From the NCBI GenBank assembly GCA_023458315.1, contig JAEXAH010000144.1, positions 1 through 64,000 of the forward strand: a DNA stretch of 64,000 nucleotides. Reading direction: 5' to 3'. Below the pieces are notes generated by a model. That model had not been told where the DNA came from and made no database searches. It saw nothing but the letters and a program-made list of their open reading frames with translations. Shown here piece by piece: positions 20,211 through 28,234 of the stretch. The stretch's first letter is position 1. Each line of letters starts with the position of its first letter. A program made the translations under genes and the position numbers. This DNA is from Pseudomonadota bacterium (lineage in GTDB: Bacteria; Pseudomonadota; Alphaproteobacteria; Rhodospirillales; Magnetospirillaceae).

Positions 20211-20486
20211 TCAGCCCGGCTGCGCGCCGCCGTCCTGGCCTTCGCTGGTCAGCGGCAGTTCGCGGCCCGCCAGTTCCTCGGCGACGTTGTGGCCGCCGCA
20301 CGACCCGCATTGGAACACCAGGTCCAATTGCATGTTGTTCATGGCGAAATCCTTGAGCATCAGGCCGCCGCAATGACCGCACATGTAATCTTCGCCGCCG
20401 CGTCCCACCGTGGACAGGCCGGTGTTGAACACCGTGCGGCCGTTGATGTCGCGGGCCGAGATGGCGGTCAGAACCAGTTCAGACAT
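20211..20486 (-). CDS. Small two-CxxC zinc-ribbon-like protein
   Basis: A 91-residue protein. After an N-terminal segment starting MSELVLTAISARDING it carries a YMCGHCGG pair and an FQCGSCGG pair about 20 residues apart, the spacing of a zinc ribbon. The last 20 residues are polar and probably disordered. It starts 23 bases behind the gamma-glutamyltransferase family gene on the same strand, with AAAAGG as a modest ribosome site. I recognise no named family; metal binding is inferred from the four Cys. Confidence 0.6.
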   Translation of the reverse strand: MSELVLTAISARDINGRTVFNTGLSTVGRGGEDYMCGHCGGLMLKDFAMNNMQLDLVFQCGSCGGHNVAEELAGRELPLTSEGQDGGAQPG

Positions 20487-20509
20487 GCTGTTGCCTTTTC
20501 GTAACGGAA

Positions 20510-22102
20510 TTACCAGCCGACGGCGGCGCCGTCGGCCCGGGGATCGGCGCCGCCTTCGATCATGCCGTCGGGGCGGCGGACCAGCGCCCCGGCATGGCCC
20601 ATCAGGGAATCGAAGGCGGCCACCTGTTCGACGGTATGGCCCAACCCGCCCAGCCGCTCCACCAGGGCCGGGTCGAAACGGCACTCCACTTTCAGGTCGG
20701 TGTTGGGCTGGCCGTCCAGGCTGCGGCCATAGACGAAGCGCGGGGCGGTCAGCGCCGCCTGCACCGGCTGTGCGGCCAGGATGGTGCGGGCGAAGATCTG
20801 CGCCTGGATCTGCGGCTGCGAATCGCCGCCCATGCTGCCCCAGACCATGGTGCGGCCGTCCTTGAGCCGGGCCAAGGCGGGCGACAGGGTGTGGAACGGC
20901 TTGCGCCGGGGTTCCAGGGCGTTGCGGTGCTCGGGGTCCAGCGAGAAGCTGAAGGCGCGGTTGTGCCAGACGATGCCGCTGCGCGGCAGCACCACGCCGG
21001 ACCCAAAGGCATGATACAGGCTTTGGATGAAGCTGACCGCCCGGCCCTGGCCGTCGATGACGCCCAGCCACACGGTATCGCCGTCGGCCAGCATCTGGTG
21101 GGCGGGCTGGGCGGCGGCGGGATCGACCTCGCCCGCCAGCCGGTCCAGCAGGTGGTCCGACAGATAGGTGGTGGCGTGGACCGACATGCGGTGGGGATCG
21201 GTGATGTGGGCGTCGCGGACGCGGGTGGCGATCTTGGTCGCCTCGACCAGCGCATGCACCCATTCCGGGCTGTCCGGCTCGGCATGGGCCAGCCGCTGGA
21301 ACACCCCCAGCAGGATCAGCGAGGCCAGGCCCTGGGTGGGCGGCGCGGTGTTGAACAGCGTGCCCGCCGCCAGCCCCAGCGACAAAGGCCGCCGCCGCAT
21401 GCCGCGATGGCGGGCCAGATCCTCGGCCTTCAGCGGTGATCCGGCGTCGCGCAGATCCTCAGCCATGGTGCGGGCGATGTCGCCGCGATAGAAATCGTCC
21501 AGCCCGGCCTCGGCCAGCCGCTCGAAGGTTCCGGCCAGCACGGGCTGGGTCTGCACCGCGCCCACCGCCGGAACCTTGTTACGGTTCAGGAACGTCTGCG
21601 CGAAGCCCGGCGCCTTGCGCAGGGCGGCCAGATTGCGGCGGGTGGCGGCTTCCTGATGGGCGCTGACGGTGGCACCCTCGCGGGCATAGTGGATGGCGTC
21701 CTCGAACAGCCGCTCCAGCGGCATGCCGCCGCCCCATTGCTCGGACAGGTCCAGCGCCAGCTTCCAGCCCGACACCGCCCCCGCCACGGTGGCGGCGGCC
21801 AGCGGGCCACGGGCCGGAATGGCCTTCAGCCGCTCGCCGCGATACAGCTCGCGTTCGACCGCCGCGCCCGCCGCGCCCGATCCGTCGATGGAAATGGGCG
21901 GCTTGCCCGGTTCGGCGATCAGCCAAAAGCCGTCGCCGCCCAGGCCGGTCATGTGCGGATAGACCACGCACAGCGTGGCGGCGGCGGCGATGGCCGCCTC
22001 GATGGCGTTGCCGCCTTCGCGCAGGACCGCCAGTCCCGCTTGCGAGGCGAGGTGGTGCGGGGACGTCACCATTCCCCGTCGGCCCATGGGCGTGTTCAAC
22101 AT
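20510..22102 (-). CDS. Gamma-glutamyltransferase family enzyme (oxamate amidohydrolase/HpxW-like subtype possible)
   Basis: A 530-residue Ntn-hydrolase precursor. The N-terminal region has the family segments GGNAIEAAIAAAATLCVV and MTGLGGDGFWL. The autoprocessing/catalytic Thr is the Thr of GDTVWLGVID near residue 343, and SMGGDSQPQIQAQI follows toward the C-terminus. The GDTVW and SFIQSLYHAFGSG pattern is closer to HpxW/YwrD-type members than to classical GGT, so the substrate may not be glutathione. There is no obvious signal peptide, which also argues against a periplasmic GGT. The start has AAGGGACGGGAC upstream. Divergent from gpt. Confidence 0.85.
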   Translation of the reverse strand: MLNTPMGRRGMVTSPHHLASQAGLAVLREGGNAIEAAIAAAATLCVVYPHMTGLGGDGFWLIAEPGKPPISIDGSGAAGAAVERELYRGERLKAIPARGPLAAATVAGAVSGWKLALDLSEQWGGGMPLERLFEDAIHYAREGATVSAHQEAATRRNLAALRKAPGFAQTFLNRNKVPAVGAVQTQPVLAGTFERLAEAGLDDFYRGDIARTMAEDLRDAGSPLKAEDLARHRGMRRRPLSLGLAAGTLFNTAPPTQGLASLILLGVFQRLAHAEPDSPEWVHALVEATKIATRVRDAHITDPHRMSVHATTYLSDHLLDRLAGEVDPAAAQPAHQMLADGDTVWLGVIDGQGRAVSFIQSLYHAFGSGVVLPRSGIVWHNRAFSFSLDPEHRNALEPRRKPFHTLSPALARLKDGRTMVWGSMGGDSQPQIQAQIFARTILAAQPVQAALTAPRFVYGRSLDGQPNTDLKVECRFDPALVERLGGLGHTVEQVAAFDSLMGHAGALVRRPDGMIEGGADPRADGAAVGW

Positions 22103-22240
22103 GTCCCGTCCCTTGCCGGTGCAACAGCCCGCCCTTTATCGCGCAGGCAAAGCGTCCCCGTCCAGAGCGGGTCACGGAAAATTTGAAATCGGCGGATTTC
22201 CGACGGTATGTAAAAGACGCCGACACCACGAGGAAGCAGC

Positions 22241-22699
22241 ATGAGCGCGCATGACCACACCATTTCCACCCTGTCGCTGTCTTGGGCCGACGTCCACCGC
22301 GACACCCGCATCCTGGCCGAGATGCTGGCCGAACTGCCGCCGTTCCAGGGCATCGTCGCCGTCACCCGTGGCGGCCTGGTCCCCGCCGCCATCCTGTCGC
22401 GCGAATTGGATATCCGGCTGGTGGAGACGGTGTGCGTCTCGACCTATGACGACCGTGAAATCCGCGACCCGCAGATCATCAAGTCGCTGGCGGGCGACGG
22501 CAGCGGCTGGGTGGTGGTGGATGATCTGGTGGACACCGGCGCCACCTTGCAGGTGCTGCGCACCATGCTGCCCAAGGCGCATTTCGCCACCGTCTACGCC
22601 AAGCCCAAGGGCCAGCCGGTGGTGGACAGCTTCGCCACCGTCTTCGCCCAAAGCACCTGGATCAATTTCCCCTGGGACCCGCCGGGCAAGGGAAGCTGA
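22241..22699 (+). CDS. gpt: Xanthine-guanine phosphoribosyltransferase
   Basis: A 152-residue purine salvage enzyme of the bacterial Gpt type. It has the GIVAVTRGGLVPA segment and the PRPP-binding motif VVVDDLVDTGATL (about residues 87-99), and ends with the STWINFPWD segment seen in Gpt proteins. It converts xanthine or guanine plus PRPP to the nucleotide. Length matches the family. It is divergent from the gamma-glutamyltransferase family gene and converges on acnB across a terminator hairpin. Confidence 0.93.
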   Translation: MSAHDHTISTLSLSWADVHRDTRILAEMLAELPPFQGIVAVTRGGLVPAAILSRELDIRLVETVCVSTYDDREIRDPQIIKSLAGDGSGWVVVDDLVDTGATLQVLRTMLPKAHFATVYAKPKGQPVVDSFATVFAQSTWINFPWDPPGKGS

Positions 22700-22710
22700 G
22701 GGGCGCGGCA

Positions 22711-22742
22711 AACAAAAACCCCCGCCGGGTTCCCGGCGGGGG
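22711..22742 (-). terminator. Intrinsic terminator for acnB
   Basis: An 11-bp perfect GC stem, CCCCCGCCGGG / CCCGGCGGGGG with a two-base loop. On the minus strand it is followed by TTTTTGTTTG, so it terminates acnB; for gpt on the plus strand no T tract follows. Confidence 0.75.
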
Positions 22743-22779
22743 CTGAGGCTTGAGCTCTTATTATTATTAGTCAGTGACC

Positions 22780-25365
22780 TTAGACCGTGACGGTGTCCGC
22801 GACCTTACGGAACGCCTCGATCTGGTCGAAGTTCATGTAGCGGTAGACGTCGGCCGCCTTGGCGTTGACCACGTTGACCTGCTCCAGATACTCGGCCGGG
22901 GTCGGGATGCGGCCCAGCAGGGCGCAGACCGCCGACAATTCCGCCGAACCCAGGTAGACACGGGTGTCGATGCCCAGGCGGTTGGGGAAGTTGCGGGTCG
23001 AGGTGGACATGGCGGTCGAGCCCTTGCGCACCTGGGCCTGGTTGCCCATGCACAAGGAGCAGCCCGGCATTTCCATACGGGCGCCCGCCTTGCCGAGAAC
23101 GCTGTAATAGCCTTCCTCGGTCAGGATCAGGGCGTCCATCTTGGTCGGCGGGGCGATCCACAGGCGGGTCGGGATGTCCGACTGACCGGCCAGGACCTTA
23201 CCGGCGGCACGGAAGTGGCCGATATTGGTCATGCACGAGCCGATGAACACCTCGTCGATCTTGTCGCCCGCGACTTCCGACAGCACCTTGACGTCGTCGG
23301 GGTCGTTCGGGCAGGCGACGATCGGTTCCTTGATGTCGGCCAGATCGATCTCGATCACCGCCGCGTATTCGGCGTCGGCATCGGGCTGCAGCAGTTCGGG
23401 CTTGGCGATCCAGGCTTCCATGGCCTTGACGCGGCGGCCCAGGGTGCGGGCGTCCTCGTAGCCCTCGGCGATCATCCACTTCATCAGGGTGATGTTCGAG
23501 CGCATGTACTCGATGATCGGCTCTTTGTTCAGGCGCACGGTGCAACCGGCGGCGGAACGTTCGGCCGAGGCGTCGGTCAGTTCGAACGCCTGCTCGACCT
23601 TGAGGTCGGGCAGACCCTCGATCTCCAGGATGCGGCCCGAGAAGATGTTCTTCTTGCCCTTCTTCTCGACGGTCAGCAGGCCCTGGCGGATGGCGTAGAG
23701 CGGGATGGCGTTGACGAGGTCACGGAGCGTGACGCCCGGCTGCAATTCGCCCTTGAAGCGCACCAGCACCGATTCCGGCATGTCCAGCGGCATGACGCCG
23801 GTGGCGGCGGCGAAGGCCACCAGACCGGAACCGGCCGGGAAGGAAATGCCGATGGGGAAGCGGGTGTGGCTGTCGCCGCCGGTGCCCACGGTGTCGGGCA
23901 GCAGCAGACGGTTCAGCCAGGAATGGATGACGCCGTCGCCGGGACGCAGGGCCACGCCGCCACGGGTGGCGATGAAGGCGGGCAGGGTGCGGTGGGTTTC
24001 CACGTCCACCAGCTTGGGATAAGCGGCGGTGTGGCAGAACGACTGCATGACCATGTCGGCCGAGAAGCCCAGGCAAGCCAGGTCCTTCAGCTCGTCGCGG
24101 GTCATCGGGCCGGTGGTGTCCTGCGAGCCCACGGTGGTCATCTTGGGTTCGCAATAGGTGCCGGGGCGCACGCCCTTGCCTTCCGGCAGGCCACAGGCGC
24201 GGCCGACCATCTTCTGGGCGAGCGAGAAGCCCTTGCCCGAATCGGCGGGCACGCCCGGCAGGCGGAACAGGGTGCTGGCGGGCAGGCCCAGGGCCTCGCG
24301 CGCCTTGGCGGTCAGGCCACGGCCGATGATCAGCGGAATGCGGCCGCCGGCGCGCACTTCGTCGAAGATCACGTCGGACTTGACCTTGAACTCGGCGATG
24401 ACCTTGCCGTCCTTCAGGGCCTTGCCCTCATAGGGACGCAGCTCGACCACGTCGCCCATGTTCATCTGGTTGACGTCCAGCTCGATCGGCAGGGCGCCCG
24501 CGTCTTCCATGGTGTTGTAGAAGATCGGGGCGATCTTGGTGCCCAGGCAGACGCCGCCGAACCGCTTGTTCGGCACGAACGGGATGTCCTCGCCGGTGAA
24601 CCACAGCACGGAATTGGTGGCGGACTTGCGCGACGAACCGGTGCCGACCACGTCGCCCACATAGGCGACCAGATTGCCCTTGGCGCGCAGGTCTTCCAGG
24701 AACTTGACCGGGCCACGGACACCGGCCTCTTCCGGCTCGATGCCGGGGCGCGGGTTCTTCAGCATGGCCAGGGCATGCAGCGGGATGTCGGGGCGGCTCC
24801 AGGCGTCGGGAGCGGGCGACAGATCGTCGGTGTTGGTTTCGCCCGACACCTTGAAGATGGTGACGGTCAGCGATTCCGGAACCTCGGGACGCGAGGTGAA
24901 CCACTCGGCGTCGGCCCAGGACTGGATCACCGACTTGGCGTTGGCATTGCCCTTGTCGGCCAGTTCCTTGACGTCGTGGAAATAATCGAACACCAGCAGG
25001 GTCTTCTTCAGACCCTCGGCCGCCACGGTTCCCACTTCGGCATCGCCCAGCAGGTCGATCAGCGGCTTGATGTTGAAGCCGCCCAGCATGGTGCCCAGCA
25101 GCTCGGTGGCCTTGGCGCGATCGATCAGGGCGCACTGGACATTGCCGCGGGCGACGTCGTTCAGGAACGCCGCCTTGACCTTGGCGGCGTCATCGACACC
25201 GGCCGGGACGCGGTGGGTGATCAGCTCGACCAGCGCCTGCTCCTCGCCCTTCGGCGGGTTCTGCAACAGCGCGATCAGGTCCTCGGTCTGCTTGGCAGAC
25301 AGCGGCAGGGGCGGAATACCGAGGGCGGCACGCTCGGCGACATGCTGGCGATAGGCTTCAAGCAC
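22780..25365 (-). CDS. acnB: Aconitate hydratase B
   Basis: An 861-residue AcnB. It has the N-terminal HEAT-like domain typical of AcnB and the swivel-domain motif GSSRKSATNSVLWF. The cluster-ligating cysteines are visible in FIGSCMTNIGHF and PGCSLCMGNQ. It isomerises citrate and isocitrate in the TCA cycle. Start choice: GGAGG abuts an ATG (too close to serve it), while a GTG six bases further in has ideal spacing and gives MLEAYRQHVAERA, aligning with E. coli AcnB; the ATG at 25371 would add two residues. A strong terminator follows. Confidence 0.95.
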   Translation of the reverse strand: MLEAYRQHVAERAALGIPPLPLSAKQTEDLIALLQNPPKGEEQALVELITHRVPAGVDDAAKVKAAFLNDVARGNVQCALIDRAKATELLGTMLGGFNIKPLIDLLGDAEVGTVAAEGLKKTLLVFDYFHDVKELADKGNANAKSVIQSWADAEWFTSRPEVPESLTVTIFKVSGETNTDDLSPAPDAWSRPDIPLHALAMLKNPRPGIEPEEAGVRGPVKFLEDLRAKGNLVAYVGDVVGTGSSRKSATNSVLWFTGEDIPFVPNKRFGGVCLGTKIAPIFYNTMEDAGALPIELDVNQMNMGDVVELRPYEGKALKDGKVIAEFKVKSDVIFDEVRAGGRIPLIIGRGLTAKAREALGLPASTLFRLPGVPADSGKGFSLAQKMVGRACGLPEGKGVRPGTYCEPKMTTVGSQDTTGPMTRDELKDLACLGFSADMVMQSFCHTAAYPKLVDVETHRTLPAFIATRGGVALRPGDGVIHSWLNRLLLPDTVGTGGDSHTRFPIGISFPAGSGLVAFAAATGVMPLDMPESVLVRFKGELQPGVTLRDLVNAIPLYAIRQGLLTVEKKGKKNIFSGRILEIEGLPDLKVEQAFELTDASAERSAAGCTVRLNKEPIIEYMRSNITLMKWMIAEGYEDARTLGRRVKAMEAWIAKPELLQPDADAEYAAVIEIDLADIKEPIVACPNDPDDVKVLSEVAGDKIDEVFIGSCMTNIGHFRAAGKVLAGQSDIPTRLWIAPPTKMDALILTEEGYYSVLGKAGARMEMPGCSLCMGNQAQVRKGSTAMSTSTRNFPNRLGIDTRVYLGSAELSAVCALLGRIPTPAEYLEQVNVVNAKAADVYRYMNFDQIEAFRKVADTVTV

Positions 25366-25712
25366 GGACATCCTCCGCAGGGCTGGATTGTTTGGGGGGC
25401 GGCACACACGCACCGCACTTTGCCTGCGCTTACACCACAAAATCGCCCGCGAGTCCAGTCCCGACTATCCGTTCGGGCGGGGCCGCCACCACCCCCAAGG
25501 CCCGGAAAACGGCGGAAACACTGGGCTGCGCCGCCCCATAAAATCGCCACATTCCGCTGGCTTCTTAAGGGCACCCGGAAGTCCCCCCTTCGACGACCGT
25601 GGCCGGATGCCGGACCTTTCGGCCACGGACCCGGGTCGCTCGGCGGCCGACGCGCTCCCCCCCCCCCTCTGGCGCGTCGGCCGTTTCCCTTTTCGCTACT
25701 ATTTATACCATA

Positions 25713-25740
25713 TCCCGGTGATCGGAACCGATCACCGGGA
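25713..25740. repeat. Perfect 13-bp-arm palindrome
   Basis: Arms TCCCGGTGATCGG and CCGATCACCGGGA surround a two-base loop. The left arm shares ATCCCGGTGA with the palindrome at 25814-25850, and both are preceded by TACCA when read outward, so the two look like members of one repeat family in inverted arrangement. Confidence 0.65.
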
Positions 25741-25748
25741 CCCTCAAG

Positions 25749-25803
25749 CGCCGGGCGGGTTTCTCCGAAACCCTTGGCGCCCGCGGCATAAGCCGCGCGG
25801 CCC
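25749..25803 (+). repeat. Two-hairpin interspersed repeat, diverged copy
   Basis: It keeps the GCCGGGCG lead and CTTGG linker of the family. Hairpin 1 is GGGTTT/AAACCC around CTCCG, and hairpin 2 is CGCGGC-ATAA-GCCGCG. The stem bases differ completely from copies 1-4 yet remain paired; the loop of hairpin 2 is ATAA rather than TCAAT. Confidence 0.6.
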
Positions 25804-25813
25804 CTTGGGCCTA

Positions 25814-25850
25814 ACCAAATCCCGATGAGTGGAACTCACCGGGATTTGGT
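25814..25850. repeat. 17-bp-arm palindrome behind the small gene at 25852
   Basis: Arms ACCAAATCCCGATGAGT and ACTCACCGGGATTTGGT pair with one mismatch around GGA. It sits one base from the stop codon of the minus-strand gene and could act as its terminator or mRNA-stabilising hairpin, though no T tract follows. Confidence 0.65.
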
Positions 25851-25851
25851 A

Positions 25852-26268
25852 TCAGTAGTGATTGTTCAGGCAGGACGACGTGTTGGGGATCAGCACGCTG
25901 AAGTTCTCGGCATACAGCGCGATGACGCAGGTGCCCGGAGCATCGCTCTGCTCGTAATTGCACTGCTTGTCCTTGCGGGTCTTGGTCTGGCCGTTGATCT
26001 GGAACGACACCGTCCAGTAATCGTTCGAACCGGTCTGCGCCCGCAAGGTTTGCGTATTCGACGCCTGGCCCGGCGCCAGGGACACCGCCACCACGGTATC
26101 GGTGAAGCTGGCACAGGTGTGCGTCACCGTCACGTTGCTGATGGTCGAACCGGTGCCATTGACCACGGTGAAGGTGCCGTTATACGCGGTCGCGGCGACA
26201 CCGGCGGCCAAGGGGGCCTTGTCGGGCTTTTCGCAGCAACCGCTTTGCAGACGCTCGTTGGTATCCAT
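25852..26268 (-). CDS. Isolated 138-residue protein, possible Up-Regulated-in-Daf-2-like domain
   Basis: A small soluble protein with no signal peptide. After a polar N-terminus with a Cys pair (GCCEKP) comes a beta-rich, Thr/Ser/Asn-rich domain with TVTHTC, DYWTVSFQING, KQCNYEQSD and a terminal NTSSCLNNHY. From memory the pattern (NxT-rich strands, DYWxV, SxC..N.Y end) recalls the Up-Regulated-in-Daf-2 domain known mainly from eukaryotes; this is a weak match made by eye. Composition is less GC-rich and less Arg/Ala-rich than its neighbours. The ATG chosen has AGGGA upstream. It stands alone, palindromes on its 3' side and AT-rich sequence on its 5' side, which suggests acquisition by transfer. 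Confidence 0.55.
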   Translation of the reverse strand: MDTNERLQSGCCEKPDKAPLAAGVAATAYNGTFTVVNGTGSTISNVTVTHTCASFTDTVVAVSLAPGQASNTQTLRAQTGSNDYWTVSFQINGQTKTRKDKQCNYEQSDAPGTCVIALYAENFSVLIPNTSSCLNNHY

Positions 26269-26436
26269 TTCATGTTCCCTGATGAAATTGGCCGACATGA
26301 TTGCCGACGCCTTCACTGATATCCCGGTAAAGTAGTTACATCAATTATGCATTACGTCCTGGGGTTGTGCGCTTCTTACCGGGCGTCACACATGCCGCCA
26401 CTTCCTCCGTTGCGACTTTTCTGCCATACAGCCTGG

Positions 26437-27114
26437 ATGGCATTCGATCCCGCACCCCCTCCCTTCATCGGTCGTGCGCTGGGCTGCATCCGTGGCGGCC
26501 GCGCGGTGTTCGCCGCACTGGATTTCACCGTGGCCCCGGGCGAGGCGCTGGTGCTGCTTGGCCCCAACGGTTCGGGCAAATCCAGCCTGTTGCGGGTGAT
26601 GGCCGGTCTGCTGCGCCCGGCCTTCGGGCAAGTGCTGTGGGGCGACGTGGCGGCGGCCGAGGATGTGGAGGCGCACGCCGCCCGCACCCATTACGTCGGC
26701 CACCACGACGCCATCAAGCCGGTGCTGAGCGTGTCCGAGAACCTGCGCTTCTGGGCGCGGCTGCACGATCCCCGCCCGGCCAGCGCGTCGCAGGCGGTGG
26801 ACGGGGCGCTGGCGGCGTTCGGTCTGGGCCATCTGCGCGACGTGCCGGGCAAGATGCTGTCGGCCGGTCAGAAGCGCCGCACCAACCTGGCCCGCCTGCT
26901 GGCGGCGCCCAGCCCACTGTGGCTGCTGGACGAACCGACCACGGCGCTGGACCGGGCCTCCATCAAGGTGCTGGAACAGGTGATGGCCGACCACCGCGCC
27001 CAGGGCGGCATGGTGGTGCTGTCCACCCACCAGGACGTGGACCTGCCCGGCGCGCGTGAGCTGCACCTGGACCGTTTCACCCCGGATAGCTGGGACGAGG
27101 AGGACGGGGAATGA
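26437..27114 (+). CDS. ccmA: Haem exporter ATP-binding protein CcmA
   Basis: A 225-residue ABC ATPase: Walker A GPNGSGKSSLLR, signature LSAGQKRRTNLARLL (the CcmA form), Walker B LWLLDEPTTALD, and a switch His in STHQD. With CcmB it powers the release of holo-CcmE from CcmC-D during cytochrome c maturation. The Met used is the third in-frame one and begins just before the family's N-terminal strand; earlier Mets lie in non-conserved sequence. Overlaps ccmB by ATGA. Confidence 0.92.
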   Translation: MAFDPAPPPFIGRALGCIRGGRAVFAALDFTVAPGEALVLLGPNGSGKSSLLRVMAGLLRPAFGQVLWGDVAAAEDVEAHAARTHYVGHHDAIKPVLSVSENLRFWARLHDPRPASASQAVDGALAAFGLGHLRDVPGKMLSAGQKRRTNLARLLAAPSPLWLLDEPTTALDRASIKVLEQVMADHRAQGGMVVLSTHQDVDLPGARELHLDRFTPDSWDEEDGE

Positions 27115-27776
27115 AGCGTTTCCTCGAAGTCATCCGCCGCGACCTGCGTCTGGCTCTGCGCCAGGGCTCGGACAGTATCATGGTGGTGACGTTCTTCGTG
27201 CTGACCGTGGTGCTGTTCCCGTTCGGCATCGGCCCGGAATCGGGGGTGCTGGAACGGGTTTCCGCCGGTGTGCTGTGGGTGACGGCGTTGCTGGCCTCGC
27301 TGCTGTCGCTGGACCGGCTGTTCCAGGCCGATTATGAAGACGGCTCGCTGGAATTGCTGGTGCTGACGCCGACGCCGCTGGAAATCGTGGTGATCGCCAA
27401 GGTCTGCGCCCATTGGCTGACCACCGGCCTGCCGCTGCTGGTGGCGGCGCCGGTGCTGGCGGTGCTGCTGCACATGAACGGCGACGGTTTCGCCACCCTG
27501 CTGCTGACCATGCTGATCGGCACCCCCATCCTGTCGCTGATCGGCGGCATCGGCGCCGCCCTGGTGCTGGGCGCCCGCCGCGGCGGCGTGCTGCTGTCGC
27601 TGCTGATCCTGCCGCTGTACGTGCCGGTGCTGATCTTCGGCGTCGGCGCCATCGACGCGGCGGTGGGGGCGCGCGACGCCACGCCGCATCTGCTGATTCT
27701 GGGCGGGCTGCTGGCCGCCGCCCTGCCGCTCAGCCCGTGGGCCACCGCCGCAGCCTTGCGGCAAGCTTTGGAATAG
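27111..27776 (+). CDS. ccmB: Haem exporter membrane protein CcmB
   Basis: A 221-residue integral membrane protein with six predicted helices, the permease partner of CcmA. The N-terminal VIRRDLRLALRQGSD segment and the FQADYEDGSLELLVL segment are typical CcmB. Its start overlaps the ccmA stop by four bases, so translation is coupled. Unlike the common ccmABCD layout, ccmC is not next; it lies 6 kb away on the other strand. Confidence 0.93.
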   Translation: MKRFLEVIRRDLRLALRQGSDSIMVVTFFVLTVVLFPFGIGPESGVLERVSAGVLWVTALLASLLSLDRLFQADYEDGSLELLVLTPTPLEIVVIAKVCAHWLTTGLPLLVAAPVLAVLLHMNGDGFATLLLTMLIGTPILSLIGGIGAALVLGARRGGVLLSLLILPLYVPVLIFGVGAIDAAVGARDATPHLLILGGLLAAALPLSPWATAAALRQALE

Positions 27777-27834
27777 GATTGCCGCTTCGCGGCATTTATT
27801 GGACCGCCGCGCTGCGGCAGGGGAGTAAAAAACC

Positions 27835-28200
27835 ATGTCCATGAGAATTTGGGCGCAACGCGTCCTGGCGGTGGCGCAGGTCGGTTTGCTGGCCGGGCTG
27901 GTCGCCACCCGCGACGCCGGGCTGCGCACCATTCCCCAGGGCGACACCTTCGTCGGCACCTGTTCCATGGCCGAGGCGCAAACGGCCGGTCTGTTGTGGA
28001 TCGCCCTGGTGGCGGTCGCCCTGGCGGGCAGTGCCCTGTCGCTGTTCGGCCGCGCCAAGTGGCTGTGGCTGGCGCTGTTCCTGGGACCGGTGGTGGCCGC
28101 CACCACCCTCAGCCAGTACCAGCACACCCACTTCCCGCCGTGTTGGGACGAAACCGGCGCCCCGGCCACCGGCAGCGCCCCGGCGGTTCCCATGAAATGA
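27835..28200 (+). CDS. Small membrane protein of unknown function behind ccmAB
   Basis: A 121-residue protein with an N-terminal hydrophobic segment (about 8-23), a loop containing a Cys (VGTCSMAEA), two further helices (about 47-67 and 74-91), and a tail with HFPPCWDETG carrying a second Cys. The two exported-side Cys could pair. It follows ccmB by 58 bases containing small GCCGC/GCGGC hairpins, has AGGGGAG upstream of its ATG, and is closed by a strong terminator, so it is probably in the ccmAB transcript. I do not recognise the family. Confidence 0.55.
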   Translation: MSMRIWAQRVLAVAQVGLLAGLVATRDAGLRTIPQGDTFVGTCSMAEAQTAGLLWIALVAVALAGSALSLFGRAKWLWLALFLGPVVAATTLSQYQHTHFPPCWDETGAPATGSAPAVPMK

Positions 28201-28202
28201 AA

Positions 28203-28234
28203 AAGGCCCCGCTGCGGCGGGGCCTTTGTTTTAC
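28203..28234. terminator. Bidirectional intrinsic terminator
   Basis: AAAGGCCCCGC-TGCG-GCGGGGCCTTT with flanking A and T runs on both sides. It ends the ccmAB unit (+) and the ccmCDEFGHI unit (-) where they converge. Confidence 0.8.

Larger units (their letters stand above)
25372..25851. other. 480-bp gene-free region packed with palindromes
   Basis: No credible gene lies here. From the acnB side there is GC-rich sequence with no feature I can name (25372-25680), then a perfect palindrome (25713-25740), a diverged two-hairpin repeat (25749-25803) and a second palindrome (25814-25850) directly behind the stop of the small gene at 25852. The acnB promoter must lie in the part nearest 25372, but I see no confident -35/-10 pair. 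Confidence 0.6.

Noticed and set aside
20510..22102. Classical periplasmic glutathione gamma-glutamyltransferase
   Set aside because: No signal peptide, and the catalytic region resembles HpxW/YwrD-type members, so only the broad family is called.
22774..25791. 1005-codon plus-strand frame opposite acnB
   Set aside because: Shadow of acnB; His/Gly/Gln-rich with no recognisable fold.
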